NCBI GenBank assembly: GCA_032718475.1
Contig: JAUCBJ010001751.1
Coordinates: 1 to 40,159 of the forward strand
Direction of reading: 5' to 3'
Origin: Nemertoderma westbladi
Lineage: Eukaryota; Xenacoelomorpha; Nemertodermatida; Nemertodermatidae
DNA length: 40,159 nt
Under the pieces are notes generated by a model that searched no databases, had not been told where the DNA came from, and was given only the letters and a program-made list of their open reading frames with translations. Made by a program: the position numbers and the translations under genes. Shown here one piece after another: positions 30,401-40,159 of this stretch; the stretch's first letter is position 1; every line of letters starts with the position of its first letter.

Positions 30401-31955
30401 TCTCCTACCTTACCGATATTGCACCAGTTACACCGTCTGCTACCTCATCGATATTGCACCAGTTACACCGCTGCTACCTTACCGATATTGCACCAGTTAC
30501 ACCGTCTGCTACCTCTTCGATATTGCACCAGTTACACCGTTTGCACCTTACCGATATTGCACCAGTTACACCGTCTGCTACCTTACCGATATTGCACCAG
30601 TTACACCGCTGCTACCTTACCGATATTGCACCAGTTACACCGTCTGCTACCTCTTCGATATTGCACCAGTTACACCGTCTGCTACCTTACCGATATTGCA
30701 CCAGTTACACCGCTGCTACCTTATCGATATTGCACCAGTTACACCGTCTGCCACCTTACCGATATTGCACCAGTTACACCGTCTGCTACCTTACCGATAT
30801 TGCACCAGTTACACCGCTGCTACCTTATCGATATTGCACCAGTTACACCGTCTGCTACCTTACCGATATTGCACCAGTTACACCGTCTCCTACCTTACCG
30901 ATATTGCACCAGTTACACCGTCTGCTACCTCATCGATATTGCACCAGTTACACCGCTGCTACCTTACCGATATTGCACCAGTTACACCGTCTGCTACCTC
31001 TTCGATATTGCACCAGTTACACCGTTTGCACCTTACCGATATTGCACCAGTTACACCGTCTGCTACCTTACCGATATTGCACCAGTTACACCGCTGCTAC
31101 CTTACCGATATTGCACCAGTTACACCGTCTGCTACCTTATCGATATTGCACCAGTTACACCGCTGCTACCTTACCGATATTGCACCAGTTACACCGTCTG
31201 CTACCTTACCGATATTGCACCAGTTACACCGTCTGCTACCTCTTCGATATTGCACCAGTTACACCGTTTGCTACCTTACCGATATTGCACCAGTTACACC
31301 GTCTCCTACCTTACCGATATTGCACCAGTTACACCGTCTGCTACCTTACCGATATTGCACCAGTTACACCGTCTGCTACCTTATCGATATTGCACCAGTT
31401 ACACCGTCTGCTACCTCTTCGATATTGCACCAGTTACACCGTTTGCTACCTTACCGATATTGCACCAGTTACACCGTCTGCTACCTTACCGATATTGCAC
31501 CAGTTACACCGCTGCTACCTTATCGATATTGCACCAGTTACACCGTCTGCTACCTTACCGATATTGCACCAGTTACACCATCTGCTACCTTACCGATATT
31601 GCACCAGTTACACCGCTGCTACCTTATCGATATTGCACCAGTTACACCGTCTGCTACCTTACCGATATTGCACCAGTTACACCGTCTGCTACCTTACCGA
31701 TATTGCACCAGTTACACCGCTGCTACCTTATCGATATTGCACCAGTTACACCGTCTGCTACCTTACCGATGTTGCACCAGTTACACCGTCTCCTACCTTA
31801 CCGATATTGCACCAGTTACACCGTCTGCTACCTCATCGATATTGCACCAGTTACACCGCTGCTACCTTATCGATATTGCACCAGTTACACCGCTGCTACA
31901 GTACCGATATTGCACCAGTTACACCGCTGGCTGCTACCTTACCGATATTGCACCG
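24449..31955 (+). repeat. 7.5-kb satellite of 34/35-bp units, ~217 copies
   Basis: Units read (C/T)CGATATTGCACCAGTTACACCG followed by CTGCTACCTTA (34 bp) or TCTGCTACCTTA (35 bp). Variants include CCTCATCG, CCTCTTCG, TCTCCTACC, TCCGCTACC and GATATTTCACC. Blocks of variants recur in the same order, for example at 25051 and 25745 (694 bp apart) and around 30539 and 31024 (485 bp apart), so it grew partly by duplicating multi-unit segments. All three forward frames are open for up to ~2490 codons because no forward phase of the unit contains a stop. Mixed 34- and 35-bp units change phase constantly, with no bias to one frame, which argues against coding. Roughly half the units contain TATCGATA. 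Confidence 0.97.
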
Positions 31956-32273
31956 GGAGTATAAAGTAAGGGAGTCGAATAAAGGTAATTAATTAATCAC
32001 ATGTAAAATAGATGCAATAAAAATTCATTCCTCTCCTGGGGAAATTCGACGCAAATAACAGCTGATTACTCTCAAAAATAAAACTGTAACCTGTTCTATT
32101 GTGTTTAGTTTATTGGTTTGGTTAAAATAACGTGCCACTGTAACCTGCTCCTTTCCTAAATTGTGAATTTAACATTGAGGCGGGATATTAATTCGCCAGG
32201 CGGGTTTAAAGGCGGGTTTTGCGTCCAGCCCCCCCCCCCCCCCCCCCGTCTCAACTTTTGAGGACATCACGCC
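31956..32273. other. Spacer with poly-C run
   Basis: Unique AT-rich DNA with a GGCGGGTTT repeat and a C run at 32229-32247 (19 C). No gene is seen. Confidence 0.5.
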
Positions 32274-32443
32274 ATTGTATTGGCCTGTACATTTAGTATT
32301 GTATTGGTGTTGTAATGTCCCTTGTTTATGTGGTAACCAATGACGGCGAGCTGTAAAGTTACGGCGTCATTGGTTACTACGTAAACAATAGATGGTATCT
32401 ATCATTATAATTGCCTGACAGCCAGATAGGCCTACTGCATTAC
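32274..32443 (+). repeat. Left copy of inverted repeat, with internal hairpin
   Basis: Shares ATTGTATTGG...CTGTACATTTAGTAT, GGTAACCAATGA, GTAAACAATAG and CCAGATAGGCCTACTGCATTAC-like blocks with the reverse complement of 39526-39688. Within it, 32322-32388 is itself a hairpin: about 27 bp around GGTAACCAATGACG pairs imperfectly with the following GTCATTGGTTAC segment. Confidence 0.8.
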
Positions 32444-32705
32444 CTAGCCTTAGACGGGGTATAGCTATTAATAACCAGTAGCTATAAACTATTAACATAG
32501 CTCCAAACGACACCATAAATATAAGCTAACTTATTTTTTTATTTTTTTCTATACACCTCCGGTCGAGGTAAATCTATATGAATAATAATTATGAGTTAAC
32601 AATTAACATTAACAACATATATGTACAGTATATAAATAGCACAAAAAGAATTAGAATAGGAGCGCGCTAGGAGGGTATCGACTACTAATTAATATGGTGA
32701 GAGGT

Positions 32706-33055
32706 TTAACTAGATGCAAGCTGCGACAATTTTGGAGCCATCGGACATTCTAGACAGTGAAACCGATAAGAGCAGGGTTGATAACAGAATCGACAGATAC
32801 AGGTCGAGTCTAGATCATGAAAGGGCTGCGTGTTAACACACAGTTTGTGATGGAATCCATGTGCTGTTGCCCTGGTTACTACATGACGGTTATTCTGTTT
32901 GGCTAATTTCCAAGATAGAGATTCGAACGCTGGACCGTTACAATATTTCTGCAATTCAAAGTTCAGTTCACACAGTCGTCTGAATTCTTTGTATTGTTCT
33001 AGAATTTCGATGTTAAAAGAGTTTGGGAATTTTTCGATTATATCTTCAATGAAAT
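32706..33055 (-). CDS. Probable 3' coding exon, Cys/His-rich C terminus, unidentified
   Basis: On the minus strand a ~116-codon frame is open from about 33059 to TAA at 32706-32708. Upstream it is closed by an in-frame TGA. The likely exon boundary is the AG at 33056-33057, although the pyrimidine tract there is poor. The peptide looks like real protein: an amphipathic acidic N part (EDIIEKFPNSFNIEILEQYK, RRLCELNFELQKYC), then WKLAKQNNRHVVTRATAHGF, and a terminal cluster with C-x-C-x2-C-x3-C and FHCLECP that resembles half of a zinc-binding fold, possibly ZZ-like. I do not recognise the family. No upstream exons were found to the right before the satellite, so it may be a gene fragment stranded by repeats. 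Confidence 0.5.
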
Positions 33056-33059
33056 CTTT

Positions 33060-34400
33060 TCATTAACCAAGTCATGGACTTTAGAATGTTATTTATACCA
33101 GGACTGGAAACTAGGTAGCTATAGCCAAAATAAAAATACCACTTGAGGCCTACTTGTTAATTATTACTGCCAATTGTGAACAATAATTGTGAACATGATA
33201 TAGACGTTTATTTAGTGATTATTATATCAATTATTTTTGTTTGATCTTTTATACATTCCATATAAATGAACAACATGACATGTATTGATGAAGTAAATTA
33301 GTAGACAAAAAAAGCAACAATAATATCCGAATTCAATAATAATTAGCTATTTATTTTATTTCCCCACATAGTGCAGCTACATAATAATATGAGTGTGTGT
33401 ATGCGACATGACATTTATAGTTCAGTTCAGTATTTACGATATACTGTACAGTGGGTACTGTTTCGATAGGCGTAACTATACCTACTGTACCATGCCAAAA
33501 TTTTTATATTAGCTAGTTTTTGCTACTTGTTTAAAATTTTCTAGAATATGTTAGCTATTTAACTAAAAAAAACTTTGTTCTAGAACAATTATTTTTTGTT
33601 CTAGAACATTTCTATAAAAAAATAGCTATTTTTCAAAATTCTAAATATCATTTTTTGGCTAGAGTTCCGTTTTGGTAGATAAGTTTTTTAATAAATAAAT
33701 AATATAAATAAATAAATTTTTTTGTATTACTAGCTATTTTAAATTTTAAAAATAACTAGCTATATATTCTAGAACATTATATTATTTGTATTATTTATGC
33801 TCTAGAATATTGTATAAAACATATAATATTACAAATAAAATAAAAACTAATAATATTCTAAAACATATAGCTGGTTTTTTTTTAATTTTAAAATAGCTAG
33901 TAAATTTAACAAATAATACAATTTGGTACCGGTAGATAAATTTTTTAATAATAATATAAATAAACAAATTTTTTTTATTACTAGCTATTTTAAATTTAAA
34001 AAATAACTAGCTATATGTTCTAGAACATTATATTTTTTATTTTATTTATGCTCTAGAATAGTATATAATACTTTTCTATTGTTCTAGAACTCTTCAATGT
34101 TGCCATAGTAACAATGACATAAGTTTTAAAAATGCAGTTCTATACGGAACTGTTACCTTTTTTTCTTTTCTAAGATATGTTATGGTAGCTAGTATTTTTG
34201 TACAAGCTACACTGTAGTATTTTTTAAAATTATATTTAGCTTTGCCAACAACAATGCGATGTATTTGACTTCAAAGTTACTGCAGATTTCGTATCATTCC
34301 TTGTAAATTATTGGAATATAGGAAATGTTAAAACAACAACAGCAGGTTCCCGGAAATGCGATCCCTCCAAATATCCAATATATTCGACTACCGATGATCC
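33060..34400. other. AT-rich repeats, including a ~145-bp direct duplication
   Basis: A block at about 33674-33810 is repeated at about 33928-34075. Both hold GGTAGATAA, ATTACTAGCTATTTTAAAT and TTCTAGAACATTATATT. TTCTAGAA-type palindromes and TAGCTA recur throughout 33500-34090. No gene is seen. Confidence 0.6.
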
Positions 34401-35090
34401 TATATTCGGCTACCCGAGTGTATGGGTGGGCGCTACTCCTATCTGCTATCCTAAGGTAGGGGTGGGCGCTACTCCTATCTGCTATCCTAAGGTAGGGGTG
34501 GGCGCTACTCCTATCTGCTTCCCGAAGGCAGGGCTGCGCGCTACTCATATCTGCTATCCCAAGGTAGGGGTGGGCGCTACTCATATATCTGCTACCCGAA
34601 GGTAGGGGTGGGCGCTACTCCTATCTGCTACCCGAAGGTAGGGGTGGGCGCAACTCATATATCTGCTACCCGAAGGTAGGGGTGGGCGCTACTCCTATCT
34701 GCTACCCGAAGGTAGGGGTGGGCGCAACTCCTATCTGCTATCCTAAGGTAGGGGTGGGCGCTACTCATATATCTGCTACCCGAAGGTAGGGGTGGGCGCT
34801 ACTCCTATCTGCTACCCGAAGGTAGGGGTGGGCGCAACTCCTATCTGCTATCCTAAGGTAGGGGTGGGCGCTACTCATATCTGCTACCCGAAGGCAGGGC
34901 TGCGCGCTACTCCTATCTGCTATCCTAAGGTAGGGGTGGGCGCTACTCATATATCTGCTACCCGAAGGTAGGGGTGGGCGCTACTCCTATCTGCTACCCG
35001 AAGGTAGGGGTGGGCGCAACTCCTATCTGCTAACCGAAGGTAAGGTGGACGCTACTCATATCTGCTACCCGAGGGGGCACTACGATGTTA
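34401..35090. repeat. Satellite of 36/38-bp units, ~18 copies
   Basis: Units read CTATCTGCTACCCGAAGGTAG plus GGGTGGGCGCTACTC with a 2-bp indel (CCTATC or CATATATC). Variants CTATCCTAAGG and CAGGGCTGCGCGC mark sub-blocks. Minus-strand frames give a 12-aa repeat in patches but are broken by the 38-bp units, so it is treated as noncoding. Unrelated to the 34/35-bp array. Confidence 0.92.
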
Positions 35091-36203
35091 TGGGTACCCA
35101 CTTTTTGACCATTTATTTGACAATGTTAATGGCTATTATCTTGAGGTTTTTTGATTTAGAACATTAATGTCATCTTCTGTTAGACGTTAGCTATTGTTTT
35201 TTTTATGGTAGCTAGTGATTTCTTTTAGGTAGCTACTGTTTTTAAAATTACAACACCAAATTTTTGGTACCTAATTTTTGATCAATTTTTTTACCATGTT
35301 ATTGGATATTATCATGATGTTTTTCGTTCTAGAACATAAATTTCACCTTCTGAGAGAGGTTACCTATAGCTATACCTTGGTTTGTTCTTTTCAGGTTGAT
35401 CCTTGGTGAATATTCAATATAACAGGGGTATAATTTTATCTCCATCGATAAAATCGCGCTTTATCAACAAGATGATAGCAAATGGGGTATCTTTGGGTTG
35501 TTGATATCCTTATAAATGTAATGAAAGGGCAGTGGTGATGTGACATTGATTTTTGATGTGGTATACTGTAGTGAGATGTACAGTAGTGGTAATATGTTAA
35601 TTCGGAGGGGAATAGTGTTTAGATGGATTGTTTTGTTGGGTATTTAGGAGAGATATTGTCCGTTATCATTATAGGTATAGAACCTTTATTAAATAGGAAT
35701 AATATTTATTACGAACTAATCCAATTTTATTCTGTTTTTCTGAAGTTGGGACGTTAGTTTGACCGTCTTAGAGAAAAAAAGTGGAAGATTTAGTTGGAAA
35801 TTTGTTAGTTGGGTAGTGCGCTATGCTGTATCTTACCCATTACATAGGAGCCCAGCCCAACACCTACAGGGGATTTAAGGAATACCCTACCCTGGGTTAG
35901 ATGTCTAGTGTGGCCACTAAAAGTTGCGGAACCCTATACCGCATGGAAATTAAAATCCCTGAAAGTAAAAAATTTGGTAAAAGGGGATGAAAGGGCCTGA
36001 AAATATGTAAATTAATGCAATTGAAATATTTCTGAAAAATATATATGAAAAAGAAGTAAATATCAGCCATATTAATTGCCAATTTGTTCGTTAGTTTATA
36101 TCATGCTAGATGAATTACAATCCCAGTATTTGTCAGATTTGTACAGTACCATTTACCTTAATTTTTAACATGCATGAGTTATGAGTATGTAAGTATATAT
36201 TAA
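35091..36203. other. No gene recognised; diverged ~170-bp direct repeat
   Basis: A block near 35100-35210 (TTTTTGACCATTTATTT, GGCTATTATCTTGAGG, AGAACATTAATGTCATCTTCTG) is echoed at about 35270-35365. The rest is AT-rich without a supported gene. Confidence 0.5.
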
Positions 36204-38499
36204 TATTCTAGAAGTCCATGGCCAAGTTTTAACTGTAAAATAGGTAATTCAGATCACCACGCAACATTTATCATTTTACAAAAATTTAGCTGTATTTTCA
36301 ATGAACCTAAACCACGCCACACTTTCGACTATTCAAAACTTGACGAATCTTCTTTCCTTTCCTGACATTAATAAACTCTCCAACTGGTCCTACACCGATA
36401 AATCAATACCCATCACCTCAAACTTCGACTGTTTTTACGATAATCTCACCAACATTTGCTCCTCTCATATCCCTTCAAAATCATATACACACAAAACTCG
36501 CCCCCTCAAAGCATGGATCACTGAAAGTCTACTCAAATCAATCAGAACTAAAGACAAATTATACTGGAACTATTTAAAAAACCGAACTGAAACCAACCGT
36601 AAATGTTTTACCGATTATCGTAATCATCTCACAAAAACCTTAAAAATTGCCGAAAAAAAATATTATTCGCAACAATTTAATAACAACATTACAAATTCCC
36701 GCAAAACTTGGTTGATAATTAATACTGTACTCCTCAAAACAACTTCAAAATCATCACCCAAAATACATACTTATTATAATAACGAATACCTCCGCACAAA
36801 TTGTATCAGACCCAACTCAAATTACAGAAATATTCAACGAACACTTTTCAACCATTGGAACTAAACTTCAAAATACCTTACCGACTTGCACAACCCGATC
36901 CCCCCTACGCCATAATTAAAATACTAGAGTGAACTCTTTTACATTAACAGAAACATCTCCAATAGAATTACAATACCGAATCCTCAACCTCAAATTAAAC
37001 TGCAGTTCTAACGATCCGTTCCCCACCAAACTACTCCGACTTGCTGCTAAACCACTTTCCCAACACCTGTGCTACTTATTCAACATTTCAATAAAATATG
37101 GCTTTTTTCCCGATTCATTAAAAATTGCTAAAGTTATACCACTATTCAAATCAGACGATCCTACAGACCCGAATAATTACCGTCCTATATCATTACTACC
37201 AGTACTAAGCAAAATTATAGAACAATTAATTAACGAACAATTACAATCCTACTTAAACAAATACTCAATAATTACAGAATCCCAATACGGCTTTAGACCA
37301 AAAACAACCACCTCCCACGCACTACTATCTATAACAGAAAAAATTAACTCTATGTTCGATTGCCATCATTCAACATGCGCCTTATATATTGACCTTAAAA
37401 AGGCCTTTGATACCATAGACTACAAAATCCTTATTAATAAGCTTGAGACCTATGGTATCAGAGGCCTACCCCTTCAACTTATTTCTAGTTTCCTCAATAA
37501 TCGCAAACAATTTGTCTCCATCGACGGCATTAATTCAACTTTATTACCTCTCATTTGTGGTGTCCCCCAGGGATCGGTCCTCTCTCCCATACTATTTCTC
37601 ATTTTTATTAATGACTTACCCAAAGCAACAAACTTACTTTGTACACTTTTCGCTGACGACACAACTCTACTCAACTCACATCGTGATATCCACTCATTAA
37701 TATCTAGTACAAACAGTGAATTAACTAAAATCTACGACTGGTTACGTGAAAATAAACTATTACTAAACCTGAAGAAAACTGAGTACACCATATTTACTAA
37801 CCTTCCTATTCCTACAACCACCAATAACAGATTACAACTAAAAATTACCAACACCGACATCAAACAGACAGACAACACAAAATTACTTGGCATTTGGATA
37901 GATTCAAAACTAAAGTGGAAAACACATATAAATCAGGTACTCAAAAAAATTTTTAAATCCAGCGGTATTTTCTATAAACTTAGGCACATATTTCCTCTAC
38001 ATATACTCAGAACCCTCTACTTTTCACTGATCCATCCCTATGTTAATTATGGGATCCTGGTATGGGGTAGCACCCATTCCACCACACTGAAACTACTACG
38101 TACCAAAATCAATAAACTTTTACGCTGTATTGCATTTTCACACTACAGATCGTCATCAATTCCCATTTACAAACAATTAAATATTTTACCACTTAACAAA
38201 CTCTATGAACTATCAGTTTGCACCTTCATGTACGATATTTATTCGAAAACCATAAGCCCAAATTCCACCCTCGGCAAACTATTCCAAAAACGTTCTTCAG
38301 TCCACAACTACCTTACCTTACCCGCAGCGCCTCCCATGGCAACTTCTCAATACCACTATGTCACCTAACTTCCTCACAGAGATCAGTGAGTTTTCGAGGA
38401 CCCTCAATCTGGAATTCTGTGCCACTAGAGATACACAATAAAAAATCAAAATCGTCTTTTACGTCAAACTTAAAAAATCACTTATTTTCAGAGCTATAA
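36204..38499 (+). pseudogene. Frameshifted, 5'-truncated LINE (CR1/L2-like) endonuclease-RT
   Basis: Remnants of one ORF2 in several frames. 36204-36300 encodes the end of an APE-type endonuclease with the GNSDHHATFIIL motif. 36301-36864 holds the linker (RPLKAWITESLLKSIRTKDK). From 36833 the RT frame runs to 38368 with an in-frame TAA at 36917-36919; its motifs are NNYRPISLLPVLSKIIE, YIDLKKAFDTIDY, GVPQGSVLSPILFLIFINDL and LFADDTTLL. The last frame (to 38499) supplies the SVSFRGPSIWNSVPLEI terminal motif typical of CR1/L2-like and related LINEs. At least three frame changes and one stop make it nonfunctional. It is 5' truncated, as usual for LINE insertions. Confidence 0.9.
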
Positions 38500-38902
38500 C
38501 ATTTACCGTTAATTTTAATTTTAATATTCAATCATACAAAAATAAAGGTAATAATCCCAATAAAAATTAAAACAGAATTAAAATATATGCGAACCACAAT
38601 ATAGTTAAACTATTTGATTTACGTTACACAATACATACGTGTATGTGTTCGGTAATATAGGCCTACATTCGAAATTTCAAAAGGACCAGGCACCCCCCCC
38701 CCCCCCCCCCCCCCCCTGTTGGTTCTGGCCACCATAGCAAGACGGCACTAGCCTGGCTATTAGTCTTCTGTGGTGGTCGTCTCACACTATACATTTTTTT
38801 CTTTCATTTTTTTTTAAATATTGGTTAAATTGTATTGTTTAATGTTGTTAATATGTATTTAATATGTAACCAGCAGAAAGAAATAAATATCAAGTATCAA
38901 TG
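38500..38902 (+). mobile_element. 3' UTR of the CR1/L2-like LINE
   Basis: Continues from the broken ORF. It contains a 24-C run at 38693-38716, then a GC-rich block (GGTTCTGGCCACCATAGC ... TTCTGTGGTGGTCGTCTCAC) and an AT-rich end with AAATAAATATCAAGTATCAA at 38881-38900. The end is placed where an opposite-strand RT relic begins. Confidence 0.55.
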
Positions 38903-39290
38903 TAGTGTAGTGCTAAAGTTGCGGAGGCGGATTTATGTAAACAGAGCATACGTTTTATAAACATTGATTTAATTCTATCCAGTTCTTTGAGGTGAGAGAG
39001 AGTTCGTAGGTGGGAAAATGTCCAGAGCGCGTATGTAACCATAGGGTGTATTTTCATGTTGAATATTTTAATTCCAGTTTCGATTGAGACTTGGGGAAGA
39101 TTTATTTAGAGACCCGATAACGCTATATGGTTTCTTCTTTTTGTTTTTGATGTGTTGGGTAAAGCAGAGAGAAGGTTGTAATGTTACTCCTACATATTCG
39201 TAGCTGTTACAGATTGTAATATTATTTTCACCATATGTAAATTTGTCGGATTGAGCGAATCGTCGGATTGATTTATAACATAATTTATGT
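38903..39290 (-). pseudogene. Minus-strand LINE reverse-transcriptase relic
   Basis: Read on the minus strand from 39290 downward: FTYGENNITICNSYEYVGVT, LCFTQHIKNKKKKPYSVIGS, then after a one-base frameshift near 39070, GIKIFNMKIHPMVTYALWTF and LDRIKSMFIKRMLCLHKSAS. The pattern (Y-G-x-x-I-x-x-x-x-x-Y-x-Y-x-G-V, H-I-x-x-K, K-I-F-N-M-K-I-x-P, L-K-x-L-D-x-I-K) matches the region after the RT palm in Jockey/CR1-type LINEs. It stops abruptly where the plus-strand LINE's 3' end lies, so that LINE probably inserted into this older copy. I did not find the remainder on the far side of the insertion. Confidence 0.65.
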
Positions 39291-39525
39291 AATTTTTACA
39301 TTTATTTATACAGCGACTCATTTAATTTGTGCAGTTTCTATCACTTATAATATATATATAATAATTTCGTAATGTTACATACAGTATTTGAATAAAACTA
39401 CATACATACTTGTTGCAAAATACTTTACAGTGTTCTGATCCTCGTGGTTTATTTTCACTCACTCATTAACGTTCGTTCGTGTAACAAAGCCACTCGGATC
39501 ATCACACTTGCTACTTTAAACACAA
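39291..39525. other. No gene recognised
   Basis: AT-rich spacer. The part next to 39290 may be further decayed LINE sequence. Confidence 0.4.
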
Positions 39526-39688
39526 GTAATGCAGTAGTAGGCCTATCTGGCTATCAAGCAATTTCTAATAAATACTGCCTATTGTTTACGTGGTAACCAA
39601 TGAAGGCGTGTTGTAAAGTCTGCTAATGGGACATTACTTAATAATAATACACCAATACAATATACTAAATGTACAGGTCAATACAATA
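39526..39688 (-). repeat. Right copy of inverted repeat (partner of 32274-32443)
   Basis: Reverse complement of the left copy, with insertions such as a TAATAATAATAC stretch and loss of half the internal hairpin. The pair spans 7.4 kb. Confidence 0.8.
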
Positions 39689-39907
39689 CTGTAATGTCTT
39701 CTAGAGTTGTAAAGTGCTAAATAACAACTCGCTGTTAATACTAACGGCGTTGAGTAATGTTACAATTTTGGAATAAAATTATTTCCAAGATTCTATTCTA
39801 AAAATAAGATCGAAATATTGAACTACAGTATATTACATTATTTTATGTAATTTATCTAAACTATGTATTTACTAGTGATATTATAAATTATTAAGTAGTA
39901 AGGTGAT

Positions 39908-40159
39908 CTATCGGAGGTAGTTATAGAGTTTTAGGCAATGGTTTCCACTGTCTGACACGGCTAGGTATCCCTGATCTGTGACCGCCAGCCCCTGTGGTCC
40001 ATACAATGGGTCACCCGCTGTGTTCACGAACGTGATAAACGAGCCAGACTCATCAAAAATCTGAAAGAAATAACAAATTTACAAAATTAAATATTCAAAC
40101 AACAAGAGGGGAGGATATAACGAATAGTAAAAACTCACCTGAACTCTGCTATTTCCCCC
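39908..40159 (-). CDS. C-terminal exons of an NHL-repeat protein (TRIM2/3-like), partial
   Basis: Two minus-strand exons. The last exon, 39908-40060, encodes IFDESGSFITFVNTAGDPLY and GPQGLAVTDQGYLAVSDSGN, then HCLKLYNYLR and TAG. It is preceded by a good acceptor (TTATTTCTTTCAG). A 78-bp intron (40061-40138, GTGAGT...CAG) separates it from 40139-40159, which encodes GGNSRVQ in the matching phase. The joined text is a complete last NHL blade followed by the short tail that ends TRIM2/TRIM3-type proteins. Family members are RING-B-box-filamin-NHL E3 ligases or RNA regulators, with the NHL propeller binding protein or RNA partners. The rest of the gene lies beyond the right edge. Other NHL proteins (TRIM71, Brat) are possible but end differently. 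Confidence 0.88.

Noticed and set aside
24449-31955. CRISPR-like array
   Set aside because: The repeats are contiguous with no unique spacers, and the genome is eukaryotic.
24492-31964. Giant ORFs of 2490, 2469 and 1623 codons on the plus strand
   Set aside because: All three frames are open simultaneously because the 34/35-bp satellite unit lacks stops. Phase changes between units show no selection for one frame, and there is no non-repetitive domain.
34430-34520. CCTAAGGTAG motif resembling part of a homing-endonuclease (I-CeuI) site in 23S rDNA
   Set aside because: Only about ten bases match, and the motif is simply one variant of the 36-bp satellite unit; there is no rDNA context.
34294-34950. 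Minus-strand repeats encoding a 12-aa SSAHPYLR-type motif
   Set aside because: The frame is a by-product of 36-bp units and is broken wherever a 38-bp unit occurs.
36929-38368. Independent 479-codon reverse-transcriptase gene
   Set aside because: The frame has no ATG at its start, continues upstream through an in-frame stop at 36917-36919 and downstream through a frameshift, so it is part of a broken LINE.

Overview
The window is eukaryotic and looks like an invertebrate animal. It carries animal chromatin and transcription genes (a BRPF-type scaffold, a ZNF143-type zinc finger factor, the last exons of an NHL-repeat TRIM2/3-like gene with a 78-bp intron), spliceosomal signals, and a dense load of LINEs, SINEs, MITEs and satellites. 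The species cannot be named from the sequence. The abundance of AGGCCT and ACCGGT palindromes recalls marine invertebrates, but that is an impression only.

Left third (1-16424): almost entirely repeats. In order: a short 84-bp tandem repeat, a 462-bp MITE with a TTA target duplication, two weak coding relics (1883-2077 minus, 2281-2599 plus), then a LINE with two intact ORFs (3939-5126 and 5170-8226). The LINE lies, together with a decayed YqaJ-type exonuclease gene, between two 190-bp inverted arms (3485-3673 / 9755-9945). Next comes the most unusual locus, 10118-11067: a fold-back structure whose apex holds a tRNA-like pol III promoter followed directly by a complete hammerhead ribozyme core. 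One arm is split by a perfect 22-bp palindromic satellite. A Helitron-like 3' end, a tRNA-derived SINE and a 1143-bp hAT-like MITE (61-bp perfect TIRs, 8-bp target duplication, 18 TACGCGTAG sites) follow.

Middle (16425-24090): two plus-strand genes with single-exon coding regions. One is a full-length BRPF1/peregrin-type protein of 1325 aa; the other is a seven-finger ZNF143/ZNF76-type activator of 599 aa. A second MITE related to the first lies between them.

24449-31955 is a 7.5-kb array of 34/35-bp units, about 217 copies. It is open in all three forward frames because the unit lacks stop codons. I read it as a satellite, not a gene.

Right part (31956-40159): a second pair of inverted repeats (32274-32443 / 39526-39688) brackets a Cys/His-rich minus-strand coding exon, a 36-38-bp satellite, a frameshifted CR1/L2-like LINE, and a minus-strand RT relic at the junction where that LINE ends. 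The window closes with the C-terminal exons of an NHL-repeat gene that runs off the right edge.

The genes do not form a functional cluster. The strongest candidate for something under-described is the tRNA-promoter plus hammerhead module inside the inverted repeat.
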